A stretch of 19,564 nt of DNA from Afipia sp. (GTDB taxonomy: Bacteria > Pseudomonadota > Alphaproteobacteria > Rhizobiales > Xanthobacteraceae): assembly GCA_026400415.1 (NCBI GenBank), contig JAPLPA010000361.1, positions 1 to 19,564 of the forward strand, in the 5' to 3' direction. A model generated the notes under the pieces. That model saw nothing but the letters and a program-made list of their open reading frames with translations. It searched no databases and was not told where the DNA came from. The position numbers and the translations under genes were made by a program. This document shows positions 1 to 8,694 of the stretch, in pieces (within the stretch, counting starts at the first letter, position 1; each line of letters begins with the position of its first letter).

Positions 1-20
1 TGCCGGATCCGCGCATGTAA

Positions 21-299
21 TGCCAATCGACGCTGCCTTTTAACGTTAGCCAACCTCTATCGACGATAACCTGGGCGCTGTCTTTTGGAACAGAAAGATC
101 CCATGATTGCATCTTCAACGCTCACCGCGTCGTAGAAGGCGAACTCTATATGGTGAGAGATCCACTCGAACTTTTGAAAGCGCATGCAGCAGGTGTCGAT
201 AACGTCGTATCTTTGTTAACCGACATCACAACGCAGCAAGTAGAAATGCTTGCAGCGCTCATGGACAGTAATAGATGTGAGGCAGTCTCTCTATTCTGA
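21..299 (+). pseudogene. Possible C-terminal fragment of a Toprim-domain (primase-like) protein
   Basis: An open frame from just after an in-frame TAA at 18-20 to a TGA at 297-299. From about position 102 it reads like a Toprim fold: a VVEGEL-type first strand with its acidic residue, then AGVDNVVSLL, then a helix rich in Q/E/L. Toprim domains occur in primases and related mobile-element proteins. No start codon with a ribosome site is visible and the 5' part is absent or in another frame, so this is probably the end of a gene truncated by decay or by the window edge. The family call is recognition by eye only, and the fragment could be an unrelated hypothetical protein. Confidence 0.35.
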
Positions 300-326
300 A
301 GCCCCTGCGGGGGCTTTTTCTTTTTT
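300..326 (+). terminator. Rho-independent terminator
   Basis: A perfect 6-bp stem AGCCCC/GGGGCT with loop TGCG (300-315) is followed directly by a T-rich run to 326. It begins one base after the stop of the upstream fragment, as expected for an intrinsic terminator of that transcript. Confidence 0.85.
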
Positions 327-530
327 GCGGTGCGCATGAATATTAATTGGCGGCGGAACAACCGACAATATCTCTCACTGCTTTAGAGAAGTCGTATGCT
401 ATAGGACAACCAACTTCCGGATCACCCTGAAACCAGGTAGAGTTGATTTCGTTTTGATCGATTAGACAACCGTGCAATTTTTTACGAACGATTCAACTCG
501 TCATTGTGACTTCCAGTTTGAAGATTTTTG
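327..530. other. Intergenic region upstream of the TauE-like gene
   Basis: About 200 bases between the terminator and the TauE-like start. I see no RNA gene, repeat or coding pattern. It presumably holds the promoter for the plus-strand exporter, but no convincing -35/-10 pair stands out. Confidence 0.4.
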
Positions 531-1250
531 ATGGACACGACGTCAATTGCAACAATCGGAATTGTCGCGGCCGGCGGATTTGTACGTGGTATGACCGGGT
601 TTGGCGGGGCCATGATGATGGCTCCTGTGCTGTCCGTGTTATTAGGCCCTGTTCCGGCGGTGGTCACAACCCTGGTCCTAGAAACGGCTGCGGCGTTGGT
701 GATGTTTGCCGACGCCATTCCTAAGGCGCGTTGGCGCACTTTGGCCTACCTCACTCTACCAGCGATCGTCACCGTTCCGCTTGGTGGTTATCTGCTACTA
801 ACGCTTGATCCTGATCTTGCACGAAAATTGATCGCCGCCGTCGTCATAGTTTTCAGCCTTATGCTACTTATCGGGTTACGTTACAGCGGGTCGCCGCGAC
901 CATTGACTTCAATCGCCATCGGTAGCGTGGTCGGCGCAATGCTCGGTGCGACGAGCATTGGCGCTCCGCCGGTGATCTTGTATTTGCTGTCAGGACCAGA
1001 GTCCGTCGCCGTAACCAGAGCCAATTTAACAATCTTTGTAACGACCATCTCCGGCGTTGGCCTTGTTATGCTTGCAACCGTCGGGGTCGTCACCACTGAG
1101 CTTGGACTTTCCGCACTCGCGCTCAGCATCGTGTTCTTGTTCGCCACTTGGATTGGCGGAAAATTATTCCTGCGATTAAGTGAAATCGCGATACGGCGTA
1201 TAGCCCTCTTGTTGATGCTCACTGCAAGTATCACTAGCTTTATTTTATAG
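531..1250 (+). CDS. TauE/SafE-family sulfite/sulfonate exporter-like membrane protein
   Basis: A 239-residue, strongly hydrophobic protein with about eight predicted membrane segments. An N-terminal glycine-rich motif (GFVRGMTGFGGAMM) and a matching second-half segment (GAMLGATSIGAPPVILYLL) are the internal duplication typical of TauE/SafE permeases. Members export sulfite, sulfoacetate or other small organic anions across the inner membrane; the substrate here is unknown. Length is normal for the family. I chose ATG 531; a TTG codon lies directly before it, and the ribosome site is weak (GAAGA upstream). The gene stands alone on the plus strand and converges on the broken SulP gene with a 46-bp gap. 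With the sulfonate-type importer and sulfatase downstream, a role in sulfite or sulfonate efflux is plausible but inferred. Confidence 0.85.
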   Translation: MDTTSIATIGIVAAGGFVRGMTGFGGAMMMAPVLSVLLGPVPAVVTTLVLETAAALVMFADAIPKARWRTLAYLTLPAIVTVPLGGYLLLTLDPDLARKLIAAVVIVFSLMLLIGLRYSGSPRPLTSIAIGSVVGAMLGATSIGAPPVILYLLSGPESVAVTRANLTIFVTTISGVGLVMLATVGVVTTELGLSALALSIVFLFATWIGGKLFLRLSEIAIRRIALLLMLTASITSFIL

Positions 1251-1296
1251 GACCGAGCGTTATCTACCGCCGATACTGCCGCCGGATGCCAGCGAC

Positions 1297-3079
1297 CTAA
1301 CTTTTTTCCTGCTCGCGCAATTGCGCCAGCTTTTCTGGAACATCAGCAGCGTTTTCTACACGCGGATCGTTACCAAACGTGTGACACTCCAAAAATACCC
1401 TGAGTTGACAGCGACGGCATATTGAGTAATCGAGTCTGCTATACACTTGGTGAAGAGCATCGGTCTTCGACCAAAAAATCCGATTATCGCCAATCTCTTC
1501 TAGATATTCGCCTTTACTCAAGAATTCCCGGGCACGTTCCTTTAGCCGAAGCAGGAAAAGCGCGCCGCCTCTCGCCCGAATTTTCCGAGCTTCGAGAGCA
1601 AGCGCTTCCGCGCCCGCAAGATCGATGAAATTGACGCCTGACATCTCGATTGCAATTTGTTTGCAGTTTGGCGTTTCCTTTTCGAGGTTACGCATCGAGT
1701 CGCGAAAACTGGCCACAGCTCCAAAGTAAAGCGAGCCGTCAAGCCTCACTAATCTAAATTGCGGACATTCTGGAAGATCTTCGCGAACATCCGTAAATTT
1801 TCGTTTGGGATTAGCGGGGTCGGGAACGCGCGGTCGAAGGTGAGGTCTGGACGTCCGGAATAGATACACGAGCAAGGAAAGTGAGACGCCTACGAAAATT
1901 GCCATTTGGATGTGAAGGAATAGCGCGGACAAAACAGTGATTGAAAACACCCATTTTTCCGAACGGCTCGCCTTCCAGAGATGAAAGATGCTCTTTCCGT
2001 CGATCAAACCCCATCCGATGAGAATGAGAGATGCGGCTACAGCGGCTTTCGGAAGATAGGCCCCCATTGGCGCTGCGATGAGGAGCAACCCGCAAAGAAA
2101 AAGGCCTGCAAAAGCCGCAGCTAACGGAGTTCTTGCGCCGGAATCGTAATTGAGCTGACTTCTATTGAATGACCCAGAGACGACGTAAGCCGAAAAAAAT
2201 GAACCGATGATGTTCGCTAAGCCCTGACCGACGAATTCTTGATTGATATCGAGGTGTTGTTCCGAACGAACCGCCAACGCACGCGAAATCGAAACAACCT
2301 CGTTAAGGGCTGAAATTGCGATGGCAATCGCGGTCGGAATTAGCAGGCGCAAAGTGTCCAGATCAAAGCTTGGCGCGCTCAGCGGGGGCAGGTGTGAAGG
2401 CAGTGCGCCCACCGTCTCGAGTGTGCCGGGAGAGTACGCGTTGAAAGCCTGTGCTGCTAAACACCCAACAAGAAGAGCCGGAAGCATATAAGGAATGGGC
2501 TTTAAGAAGCGTCGCGCTAAAAGCCCGGAAACTAATGTAGCCGAGCCTACAAGTGTCGTCGGCCAGGACATGGTAGACAATGTTGAGAGCGTATTGGAAA
2601 TCGTATCTATAAAATCGTGACTTGCTTCGAATTTAAGCCCCAGAAATTCTCGAAGTTGTGTTGCAATAATTAAGACCCCGACGCCCGCGGTATATCCAAT
2701 GACAACCGAGTGGGAGATGAAATTGACCACCATCCCCATCCGGAAGAAACCAAGAGAGAGTTCAATCACGCCGGCCATAAAGGCAAGCGTCAACGCGAAC
2801 TGTACGTATTCAGTTGAACCGGGCACGGCAACCGACGAAAGTGAAGCGCCAAGAACCAATGAAGCGGTCGTGCTCGGACCCGCAACCAAATGCCAGGACG
2901 ATCCAAAAAGATCCCGTCAGTCCCGCGAGCAAGTCCGCTTGGAGCGTGGCCCGTCCGACCTTCGGAAGCCAGATCAGGAACGGAAGGTCTGCTAGCCGGC
3001 GCGCCAGTGCGACACCAACTCCCAAGCTTTCTAAACGACGCGCAGCGTCATTTTGAATATTGGAGTTTTCGTCACCCAT
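1297..3079 (-). pseudogene. SulP-family anion transporter with STAS domain, disrupted by an internal frame-shifting deletion
   Basis: The start (ATG 3079) gives an N-terminus ending ...ADLLAGLTG, the normal lead-in to SulP membrane segment 1. The frame then shifts: the remainder (from about 2911 down) reads LFGSSWHLVAGPSTT and continues as a normal SulP membrane domain, a STAS domain (around DGSLYFGAVASFRD to the end of the conserved core) and a C-terminal Cys cluster (CRRCQ...ECH). SulP proteins normally have 35-40 residues between these motifs, including the LPQGVAFA and GLPPxYGLY segments, and these are missing. The junction lies at about 2911-2917. Intact relatives move sulfate, bicarbonate or similar anions. 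An internal TTG at 2889 could start a 530-residue protein, but it would lack membrane segment 1 and the signature. An assembly error is the alternative explanation. Confidence 0.8.
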
Positions 3080-3287
3080 ATGCTTGCACCATCGGATTCA
3101 TAAACACTTCTCGACAAGCAATCGGCTACGGGGAGATGCGTTACTGCCGACCAGAAACCGCTAAACCCACAAGTTGAGAAATTCCATTTCTGATTAACTG
3201 CGTTCGCATTGTCGGAGCGGACGGCGCGAGCATGAATCTTGACTCGCACGCGAGCGCATCGGCGTTAGCGAGATTGCAAATCATCTT

Positions 3288-4154
3288 TCAATGAACTTCC
3301 TGACGTAGCGCCGTGAGAAGATTCGCCTGTAGATCGACGAACTTCGCGCTCGCGAGAAATTCCTGGCCGCGCGGTTTAACCTCGTCCACTGAGACTGCGA
3401 GCTTGACCTTTCCTGGTCGGCTAGACATCAGGAGTATGCGATCTGACACGAAGATCGCTTCTGCAACGTCGTGCGTAATGAAGATTATGGTTGGCTGGTA
3501 CTGGACCCACAGTTCCAGAAGGAGTTCCTGCATCATAAGCCGAGTCTGCGAGTCGAGAGCGCCAAAGGGCTCGTCCATCAGAAGGACCTCTGGCTCGGAA
3601 ATGAGAGCCCGGGCAATCTGCACACGCTGCTGCATGCCTCCAGACAACTGATACGGATAGTGCCGCTCGAAACCTTTGAGCTTCACGGCATTGAGCAAAA
3701 TTTCAGCACGCTTTAGATAAATGTCCGGGCTGATCCCGCGGCACTTAACGCCAAACACCACATTCTCGAGAACCGTCAGCCACGGAAAAAGAGCGGCCTG
3801 CTGAAAGACCACTGCCCTGTCGGGACCTGGCGAGAGGATCGATTTACCGTCGAGCAAAACTCGACCGCTGCTCGGAAATTCGAACCCAGCGATCATGTTC
3901 ATTGCGGTTGATTTACCGCACCCCGTGGGACCCAGAATGCTGACAACTTCGGCCTTCTTGATAGCAATATTGAGCGATTTGATAGCTACCGTTGATCCAG
4001 CAGCGGACCCCGCGCTCGGATACGTTTTAGACACATCGTCAAAATTTACTTTTTCTTCGGATTGCATGTGGATCGGCCCAGGTTGCGCGGACTTAAATTG
4101 ATGCTCGAATCTTCTCGGCATCGTCGCGTCGGTCTTTGTCGTTGAAATACTCAT
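3288..4154 (-). CDS. ABC importer ATPase, NitT/TauT class (TauB/SsuB-like)
   Basis: Supplies ATP hydrolysis for import of a small anion, sulfonate or nitrate-like solute at the inner membrane. All nucleotide-binding motifs are visible in a 288-residue product: Walker A GPTGCGKST (about 75-83), Q-loop FQQAALFPW (117-125), signature LSGGMQQR (170-177), Walker B LLMDEPFGALD (191-201) and H-loop ITHD (226-229). There is an extra stretch of about 35 residues before the core. I chose ATG 4154 because it forms an ATGA overlap with the permease stop and has GGAAGG just upstream; an in-frame ATG at 4166 is possible. It is the last gene of a three-gene minus-strand operon. The family is clear; the substrate cannot be read from the sequence. 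Confidence 0.93.
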   Translation of the reverse strand: MSISTTKTDATMPRRFEHQFKSAQPGPIHMQSEEKVNFDDVSKTYPSAGSAAGSTVAIKSLNIAIKKAEVVSILGPTGCGKSTAMNMIAGFEFPSSGRVLLDGKSILSPGPDRAVVFQQAALFPWLTVLENVVFGVKCRGISPDIYLKRAEILLNAVKLKGFERHYPYQLSGGMQQRVQIARALISEPEVLLMDEPFGALDSQTRLMMQELLLELWVQYQPTIIFITHDVAEAIFVSDRILLMSSRPGKVKLAVSVDEVKPRGQEFLASAKFVDLQANLLTALRQEVH

Positions 4155-4918
4155 CGGCCCTTCCAATGAACGATTTTCGACTCCGCAAAGCTGAGAAGGA
4201 AGTTGAGCGCGAGCCCTATCGACCCAATCAATGCAATCCCGATGAAAACGTTGGGGATTTGAAAAACTTGCGCCGCATCCGAGATCATGAAGCCAAGCCC
4301 TTTTTGCGCTCCAACTAACTCAGCAGCGACGACGACTGCCCAGCTCAAAGCCATCGCAACTTTCAGGCCGGTAAAAATGTGCGGCAAAGCCGCAGGCAAA
4401 ACGACCTTCCGAAAAATCTGCCCTTCGGAAAGGCCTAGGGTGTTCGCAGCTCGAATATACGCGATGGGTACGTGCGCAGCGCCGGCGTATGCGTTGACGT
4501 GGGCATAGTTGAATGCCGTGATAAAGATCAACACGACCTTCCCGACTTCTCCCAACCCAAAGTAAAGCACCACCATCGGAATAAATGCGATCGGTGGAAT
4601 TGGCCGAATGAAAGCCATGATCGGTGAAATGGCAGCATCCGCAGCGCGGTTGTAGCCCGTCAGGAGACCGGTCGGAATCCCAACCGCAACTCCCAGCACA
4701 AAGCCAAACAAAGCTCGGAATAGGCTGATGCCGATGTGCTCCCACAGCGGGGTTCGCTGATATCCGTTCACTACTAAATTCGCAAACGCAGAGAACAGTG
4801 CTTGAGGCGAGGGCAAGTACGTCGGGCTAACTAGCCCGACGTTCGTTACGATGAACCACACGATAAAGATCGCGAGGATCGTAGCCCACGAGATCAAAAC
4901 TGGAGGAATGCGGTTCAA
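4151..4918 (-). CDS. ABC importer permease, NitT/TauT class (TauC/SsuC-like)
   Basis: A 255-residue inner-membrane permease with about six hydrophobic segments and the cytoplasmic EAA-type loop that docks on the ATPase (ANTLGLSEGQIFRKVVLPAA, then a glycine-containing turn before GLKVAMALSW). Length and layout fit the BPD_transp_1 family. The start is TTG at 4918, supported by a near-perfect ribosome site GGAGGTGAT seven bases upstream; no ATG fits as well. Its stop overlaps the ATPase start (ATGA), and the binding-protein gene ends 21 bases upstream, so the three are translated together. The partner set suggests uptake of taurine, alkanesulfonate, nitrate or a related solute; which one is not determined. 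Confidence 0.93.
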   Translation of the reverse strand: MNRIPPVLISWATILAIFIVWFIVTNVGLVSPTYLPSPQALFSAFANLVVNGYQRTPLWEHIGISLFRALFGFVLGVAVGIPTGLLTGYNRAADAAISPIMAFIRPIPPIAFIPMVVLYFGLGEVGKVVLIFITAFNYAHVNAYAGAAHVPIAYIRAANTLGLSEGQIFRKVVLPAALPHIFTGLKVAMALSWAVVVAAELVGAQKGLGFMISDAAQVFQIPNVFIGIALIGSIGLALNFLLSFAESKIVHWKGR

Positions 4919-4939
4919 CTCATCACCTCCATCAATCGA

Positions 4940-5974
4940 CTATTTCTTGTTCTTGGCGAGAAAATTTTGCAGCGGCTTTGGATCAATCGCCGCGGCCAAC
5001 GTCTCAGGTTTAAGCGGAGCTGGAATTGTACCCAGCTCAAAAAGCATCTGGCTTGCAAGGATCGCTTGACCCGCGAGTCCACCAGTTGGGTTCACGAGTG
5101 ACCATGGCGAGTTAGGATCTAGCTGTTGCTCAAACGTAGGTAGGTGACTGCAGCAGTGCTTCTCGTAGAACTCTTTGGCGACAGCCGGGGAGATTTGAAG
5201 CTGCCTCGTAAGCGCATCGATCGCCACCTGAGGATTTTTCGCGATAGCTTCGCGGGCTTCGGCTTGTACTGCCAATAGCTTCTCCGGAACGCTGGGATAC
5301 TTGGCAATATAATCAGGACGCAGACCGTTGATGCTGGGGCAGACGCCGCCGTATTCCGAATCCCAAGAGACAACTTTGACGCCCGCTGGAACATTTAGCG
5401 TCCAAGGAGCCCAGCCGACGGCAGCATCGATCGCGCCGCCTGTGAACGAGTTAGCAAAGAGTGGCGGAGCGATGTTAACGACGTTCAGCTTGGCGTAGTC
5501 GACGTTTGCCTTCTTAGCGATCAGCTTCAGTGATACTTGAGAGCAGGTACCGGCAGTCGCGCCAATTGTTTTAGCTTTAGCAATGTCCTTGTAGCTCGAG
5601 ATACCGCTGGAGGCGGTCACCATGAGACCTTCCCCCTGACCGTTGTCTACCTCCCAGGAAATGATCTTGAGCGGGATATCCTGACCAAGCGCAAAAACAA
5701 ACGCTAAGCCCGTAACAACTTGATCGATGCTTCCACTTTTGAGTGCAGCAAGCAGCGGAGCACCGCTGGTGAACCAATGAATCTTCGGGTCGAGACCATG
5801 CTTTTGATAGAGGCCAAGATCAGACGCGACATACGTCATAAAATAGCCCGCACTCGGGCCGCCGATGTTGATCGGTATTAATTCCTTAGAGTTTGAAGTC
5901 TGCGCCGTCGCCGCGCCGCTCCAGACCATTAGGCCTAAAGTTAGCCCAAGTAATTGTCGGAAATTCATGGCCAT
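4940..5974 (-). CDS. Periplasmic substrate-binding protein of NitT/TauT ABC importer (TauA/SsuA-like)
   Basis: The solute receptor of the importer and first gene of the operon. The N-terminus is a standard Sec signal peptide: basic NFR, hydrophobic LLGLTLGLMVW, then an SGAATA-Q cleavage site. The mature part opens with a beta strand (LIPINIGG) and shows the repeated lobe pattern of the NMT1/TauA family (DLGLYQKHGLDPKI; LLAALKSGSIDQV; DIAKAKTIGAT; GGAIDAAVGWAPW). Total 344 residues, normal for the family. ATG 5974 is the longest ATG start, but ATG 5968 lies better spaced behind GGGAGGAGGAG, so the true protein may begin MNFRQ. Two adjacent cysteines (HCCSH, about residue 270) are unusual for this family. 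The ligand is unknown. Confidence 0.92.
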   Translation of the reverse strand: MAMNFRQLLGLTLGLMVWSGAATAQTSNSKELIPINIGGPSAGYFMTYVASDLGLYQKHGLDPKIHWFTSGAPLLAALKSGSIDQVVTGLAFVFALGQDIPLKIISWEVDNGQGEGLMVTASSGISSYKDIAKAKTIGATAGTCSQVSLKLIAKKANVDYAKLNVVNIAPPLFANSFTGGAIDAAVGWAPWTLNVPAGVKVVSWDSEYGGVCPSINGLRPDYIAKYPSVPEKLLAVQAEAREAIAKNPQVAIDALTRQLQISPAVAKEFYEKHCCSHLPTFEQQLDPNSPWSLVNPTGGLAGQAILASQMLFELGTIPAPLKPETLAAAIDPKPLQNFLAKNKK

Positions 5975-6336
5975 CTCCTCCTCCCTGTTATGTTTCGCGT
6001 CGCTCCCACCATTTTTATTTTCATCGTACTTTCAGCGACCTGCATCTACAATTGCATATTATTTTTGAATCGTTGCGTTTCGCGCATCGCACCTCGTCTG
6101 AACGGTGCAGTGAAACCGATTTTATACCGCAATGCAAAGAGTGACCGACGACACGCTAACGTGTGAAGTCGGTAATGATCCGGCCGATTGTCGCCGCTAA
6201 AGTTGAGCGACCTCAATTTTCTTCGATGGTTTTGATCGAGGCCAGCAGCTGAAATGTCGCAGGCTGGGGAATGGAGAGACAGATCGCGTCGTTCAGTCGT
6301 GGAGCGTGCTGTCTGCTTATAATCCCAAGAACACTG
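5975..6336. other. Intergenic region with the likely promoter of the ABC operon
   Basis: A 362-base gap between the ABC operon start and the sulfatase stop. It should carry the minus-strand promoter of the importer. A TATAAA-like box occurs on the minus strand near 6119-6125, without a good -35. A strong imperfect hairpin (6144-6173) is listed separately. I see no convincing small gene in it. Confidence 0.4.
6144..6173. repeat. Imperfect inverted repeat (possible operator or terminator stem)
   Basis: ACCGAC-G-ACACG, loop CTAA, CGTGT-GAA-GTCGGT. Eleven base pairs form with one small asymmetric internal loop. It sits between the sulfatase 3' end and the ABC operon start. No T-run follows on either strand, so a protein-binding site or transcript 3' structure is as likely as an intrinsic terminator. 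Confidence 0.5.
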
Positions 6337-8640
6337 TCACTCACGGCTCAATTCTGCTCGCCCAATGCCGTCGCCATCGAGCTGCTGATCGTCGTCCAAG
6401 GTGACCACAACTTTTGATAGTTTTCCGGTAAAAGCGAATGGCGCGACATAGTCGCTGACCGGAGTGCCGCGATCGCAACCAATATCGCACCCCGCCCACG
6501 AGATGAGAGATTTAAAATGCCTCTTTGAATCGATAGAGCCCGCATGTTTTCCATCGATCAAGAGCGTATAGCGACTGAGGAGTGCGTCCCCCGTCAATGA
6601 ACGCTGAAGTCGGTCCACACGCAATTCAAGTTTACGAGCTGATTGGGGAATGCGTCGATCCGATACGACGGTTTCGTGCATCCCGCCGAGATTGAGATCG
6701 TGCACTAAGTAACCATCACGAACAAACAAAGCGTACCCCGTGGTAGCGTCACCATGGGCAATAAGGACGCCGCTATCGTCTCCCGACATTTCGACGTCGG
6801 CCTCGATGGTATAGCTTCGACTTCGGACGTCGGGCGCCAGATCGGTCGGGACATGGCCAACACCGCTATAGAAGACGAACTTGCGTCTCTCTCCCAAAAT
6901 TCGTGCGGCGTTTTCAGTAAACCGCGGTCCAAATCTGTCGTCGAGCGGCAGCACTTTATGTTTTGCCGCTTCTTGCCACCAAAGCGCAATCAACCTATTG
7001 AGGCGCCCCGGTTCCTCGAGTGCAAGATCCTGCGTTTCAGAAAAGTCCTGATCGAGGCGATACAGCTCCCACTGGTCGTCATCGAATGGGGTCCCAGGGG
7101 CGTGGTAGGCCACAGCCTTCCAACCGTCTTGCCAAATTCCACGATGCCCAAACATCTCGAAGTATTGAGCAGCGCCTTTGCTCGGCGCTCGCGCATCATT
7201 GAAACTTTGCGCGAAGCTTACACCTTCGATTGGCATTTGCGAGATGCCGCTTATTTGGGTCGGCGCCTTCGCACCGACCACTTCCAAAAGCGTCGGCAAC
7301 ACATCACTTGCATGAGCAAATTGATTTCGTATTTCACCGCGCGCGCGGATACCCTTCGGCCATGAAATCACGAGGGGGTCGCGAATTCCGCCTCCATGAG
7401 TGTTCTGTTTGTAGCGTTTCAATGGTGTGTTTGAGGCCATGGCCCAACCGAGCGGAATATTGGCGTGGCTCCCAGGGCCACCAATGGTGTCAAATCGCTC
7501 TAGCTTTGTGTCGAACGATTCCTCTTGATAATTATAACTTCCAAGCGTGTTCACGGCGCCAAGTGGCCCTCCCTCCTGGCTTGCTCCATTGTCAGACATC
7601 ACGAGAATGATTGTGTTATCGCGGGCGTTCGTGCTCTCGAGAAAATTGAGCAATCGCAGAATTTGTTGATCAGCATGATCGAGCATCGCGGCATATGCCG
7701 ACTGAAGTCTCGTAAAAAGCCGCCGCTCCGCTTTGGAGTGTTCATTCCAAGCGAGCACGCCAGTATTACGCAAAGAAAGCCGTGTTCCCGCCGGCACAAG
7801 CCCCATGTCTTTCTGAGTTGCTAAGCGGACTTGACGCTCAACATCCCATCCCGTCTCAAAGACTTCATCGTAGCTGTCGATTAAACTTAGAGGTGCTTGG
7901 TGCGGTGCGTGACATGCGCCAAACGCTAGCCATGTAAGCCATGGCAATTCTGGCCGCTGTGCTGAGTGATCGGCAATAAATTGAATTGAACGATCAACCA
8001 AATCCGCAGTCAGATGATAACCTGTCTCGAATGTGCCCGGAGGATCTACCCGCGAATTATCTTGAAGCAGTTCCGGCGTATAGTGATCGGTCTCGGCGTT
8101 CATAAAGCCGTAGAATCTGTCGAAACCGCGTCCGAGGGGCCATCCGTCGAACGGTCCTGTTGAGCCGATTTCACTCATCGGCGTAACGTGCCACTTACCG
8201 CAGAAATAATTTCGATAGCCGTTCTGGCGCAGAATTTCTGCCAGCGTCCCCGCTTCGCGCGAAATCTTGCCTCGATAACCTGAGTAGCCGCTATCGAAAT
8301 TTGCGAGACAGCCCATACCCACAGAATGGTGGTTGCGACCTGTCAGGAGTGCAGCCCGTGTTGTGGAACACATTGCTGTTGTGTGGAAGCCCGAATAGCG
8401 AATTCCTTCCGCTGCTATCCGGTCAATTGCGGGCGTCCGAATGGGAGAACCGTAACAACCGAAATCGGAGAACCCGACATCGTCAAACAAGATGAGGAGA
8501 ATGTTAGGCGCGCCCGACAGAGCATTTATCGGCTCCGGCCACCAAGGCATCGACTCCGCTAGAGTACGTCCGATTTTCTCGCCTTCGTTGTTGGTAGCCA
8601 ATTGCTCGATCCTCACGATCGTTTCAAATCTTGCAGTCAA
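6337..8640 (-). CDS. Type I arylsulfatase-family hydrolase with variant CSTTR active-site motif
   Basis: A 767-residue alkaline-phosphatase-superfamily sulfatase. Metal-site acids are at 53-54 (LFDDVGF), the nucleophile motif is C91-S-T-T-R95 followed by AALLTGRN, then GKWH (148-151), ACHAPH (242-247) and SDN (349-351). The enzyme normally hydrolyses sulfate esters after Cys is converted to formylglycine. The usual motif is C-x-P-x-R; here the third position is Thr (codon ACA, one base from Pro CCA). Residues after about 600 form a beta-rich C-terminal domain of the long-arylsulfatase type. No signal peptide is seen, so it is probably cytoplasmic. The start is TTG 8640; the conserved N-terminal run IGRTLAES...PWWPEP supports a start upstream of it. 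It lies 54 bases after the folB-like gene and may be the last gene of the BMC operon. Confidence 0.9.
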   Translation of the reverse strand: MTARFETIVRIEQLATNNEGEKIGRTLAESMPWWPEPINALSGAPNILLILFDDVGFSDFGCYGSPIRTPAIDRIAAEGIRYSGFHTTAMCSTTRAALLTGRNHHSVGMGCLANFDSGYSGYRGKISREAGTLAEILRQNGYRNYFCGKWHVTPMSEIGSTGPFDGWPLGRGFDRFYGFMNAETDHYTPELLQDNSRVDPPGTFETGYHLTADLVDRSIQFIADHSAQRPELPWLTWLAFGACHAPHQAPLSLIDSYDEVFETGWDVERQVRLATQKDMGLVPAGTRLSLRNTGVLAWNEHSKAERRLFTRLQSAYAAMLDHADQQILRLLNFLESTNARDNTIILVMSDNGASQEGGPLGAVNTLGSYNYQEESFDTKLERFDTIGGPGSHANIPLGWAMASNTPLKRYKQNTHGGGIRDPLVISWPKGIRARGEIRNQFAHASDVLPTLLEVVGAKAPTQISGISQMPIEGVSFAQSFNDARAPSKGAAQYFEMFGHRGIWQDGWKAVAYHAPGTPFDDDQWELYRLDQDFSETQDLALEEPGRLNRLIALWWQEAAKHKVLPLDDRFGPRFTENAARILGERRKFVFYSGVGHVPTDLAPDVRSRSYTIEADVEMSGDDSGVLIAHGDATTGYALFVRDGYLVHDLNLGGMHETVVSDRRIPQSARKLELRVDRLQRSLTGDALLSRYTLLIDGKHAGSIDSKRHFKSLISWAGCDIGCDRGTPVSDYVAPFAFTGKLSKVVVTLDDDQQLDGDGIGRAELSRE

Positions 8641-8694
8641 AGTTCATGGGTTCGCGGAATAGGAAGTAAGCTCACGGGCCTTGTGCGCTCCCAC

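Noticed and set aside
6754..7365. 203-codon plus-strand open frame inside the sulfatase
   Set aside because: It lies wholly antisense to the well-supported arylsulfatase, has no recognisable domain and looks like a shadow of its codon usage.
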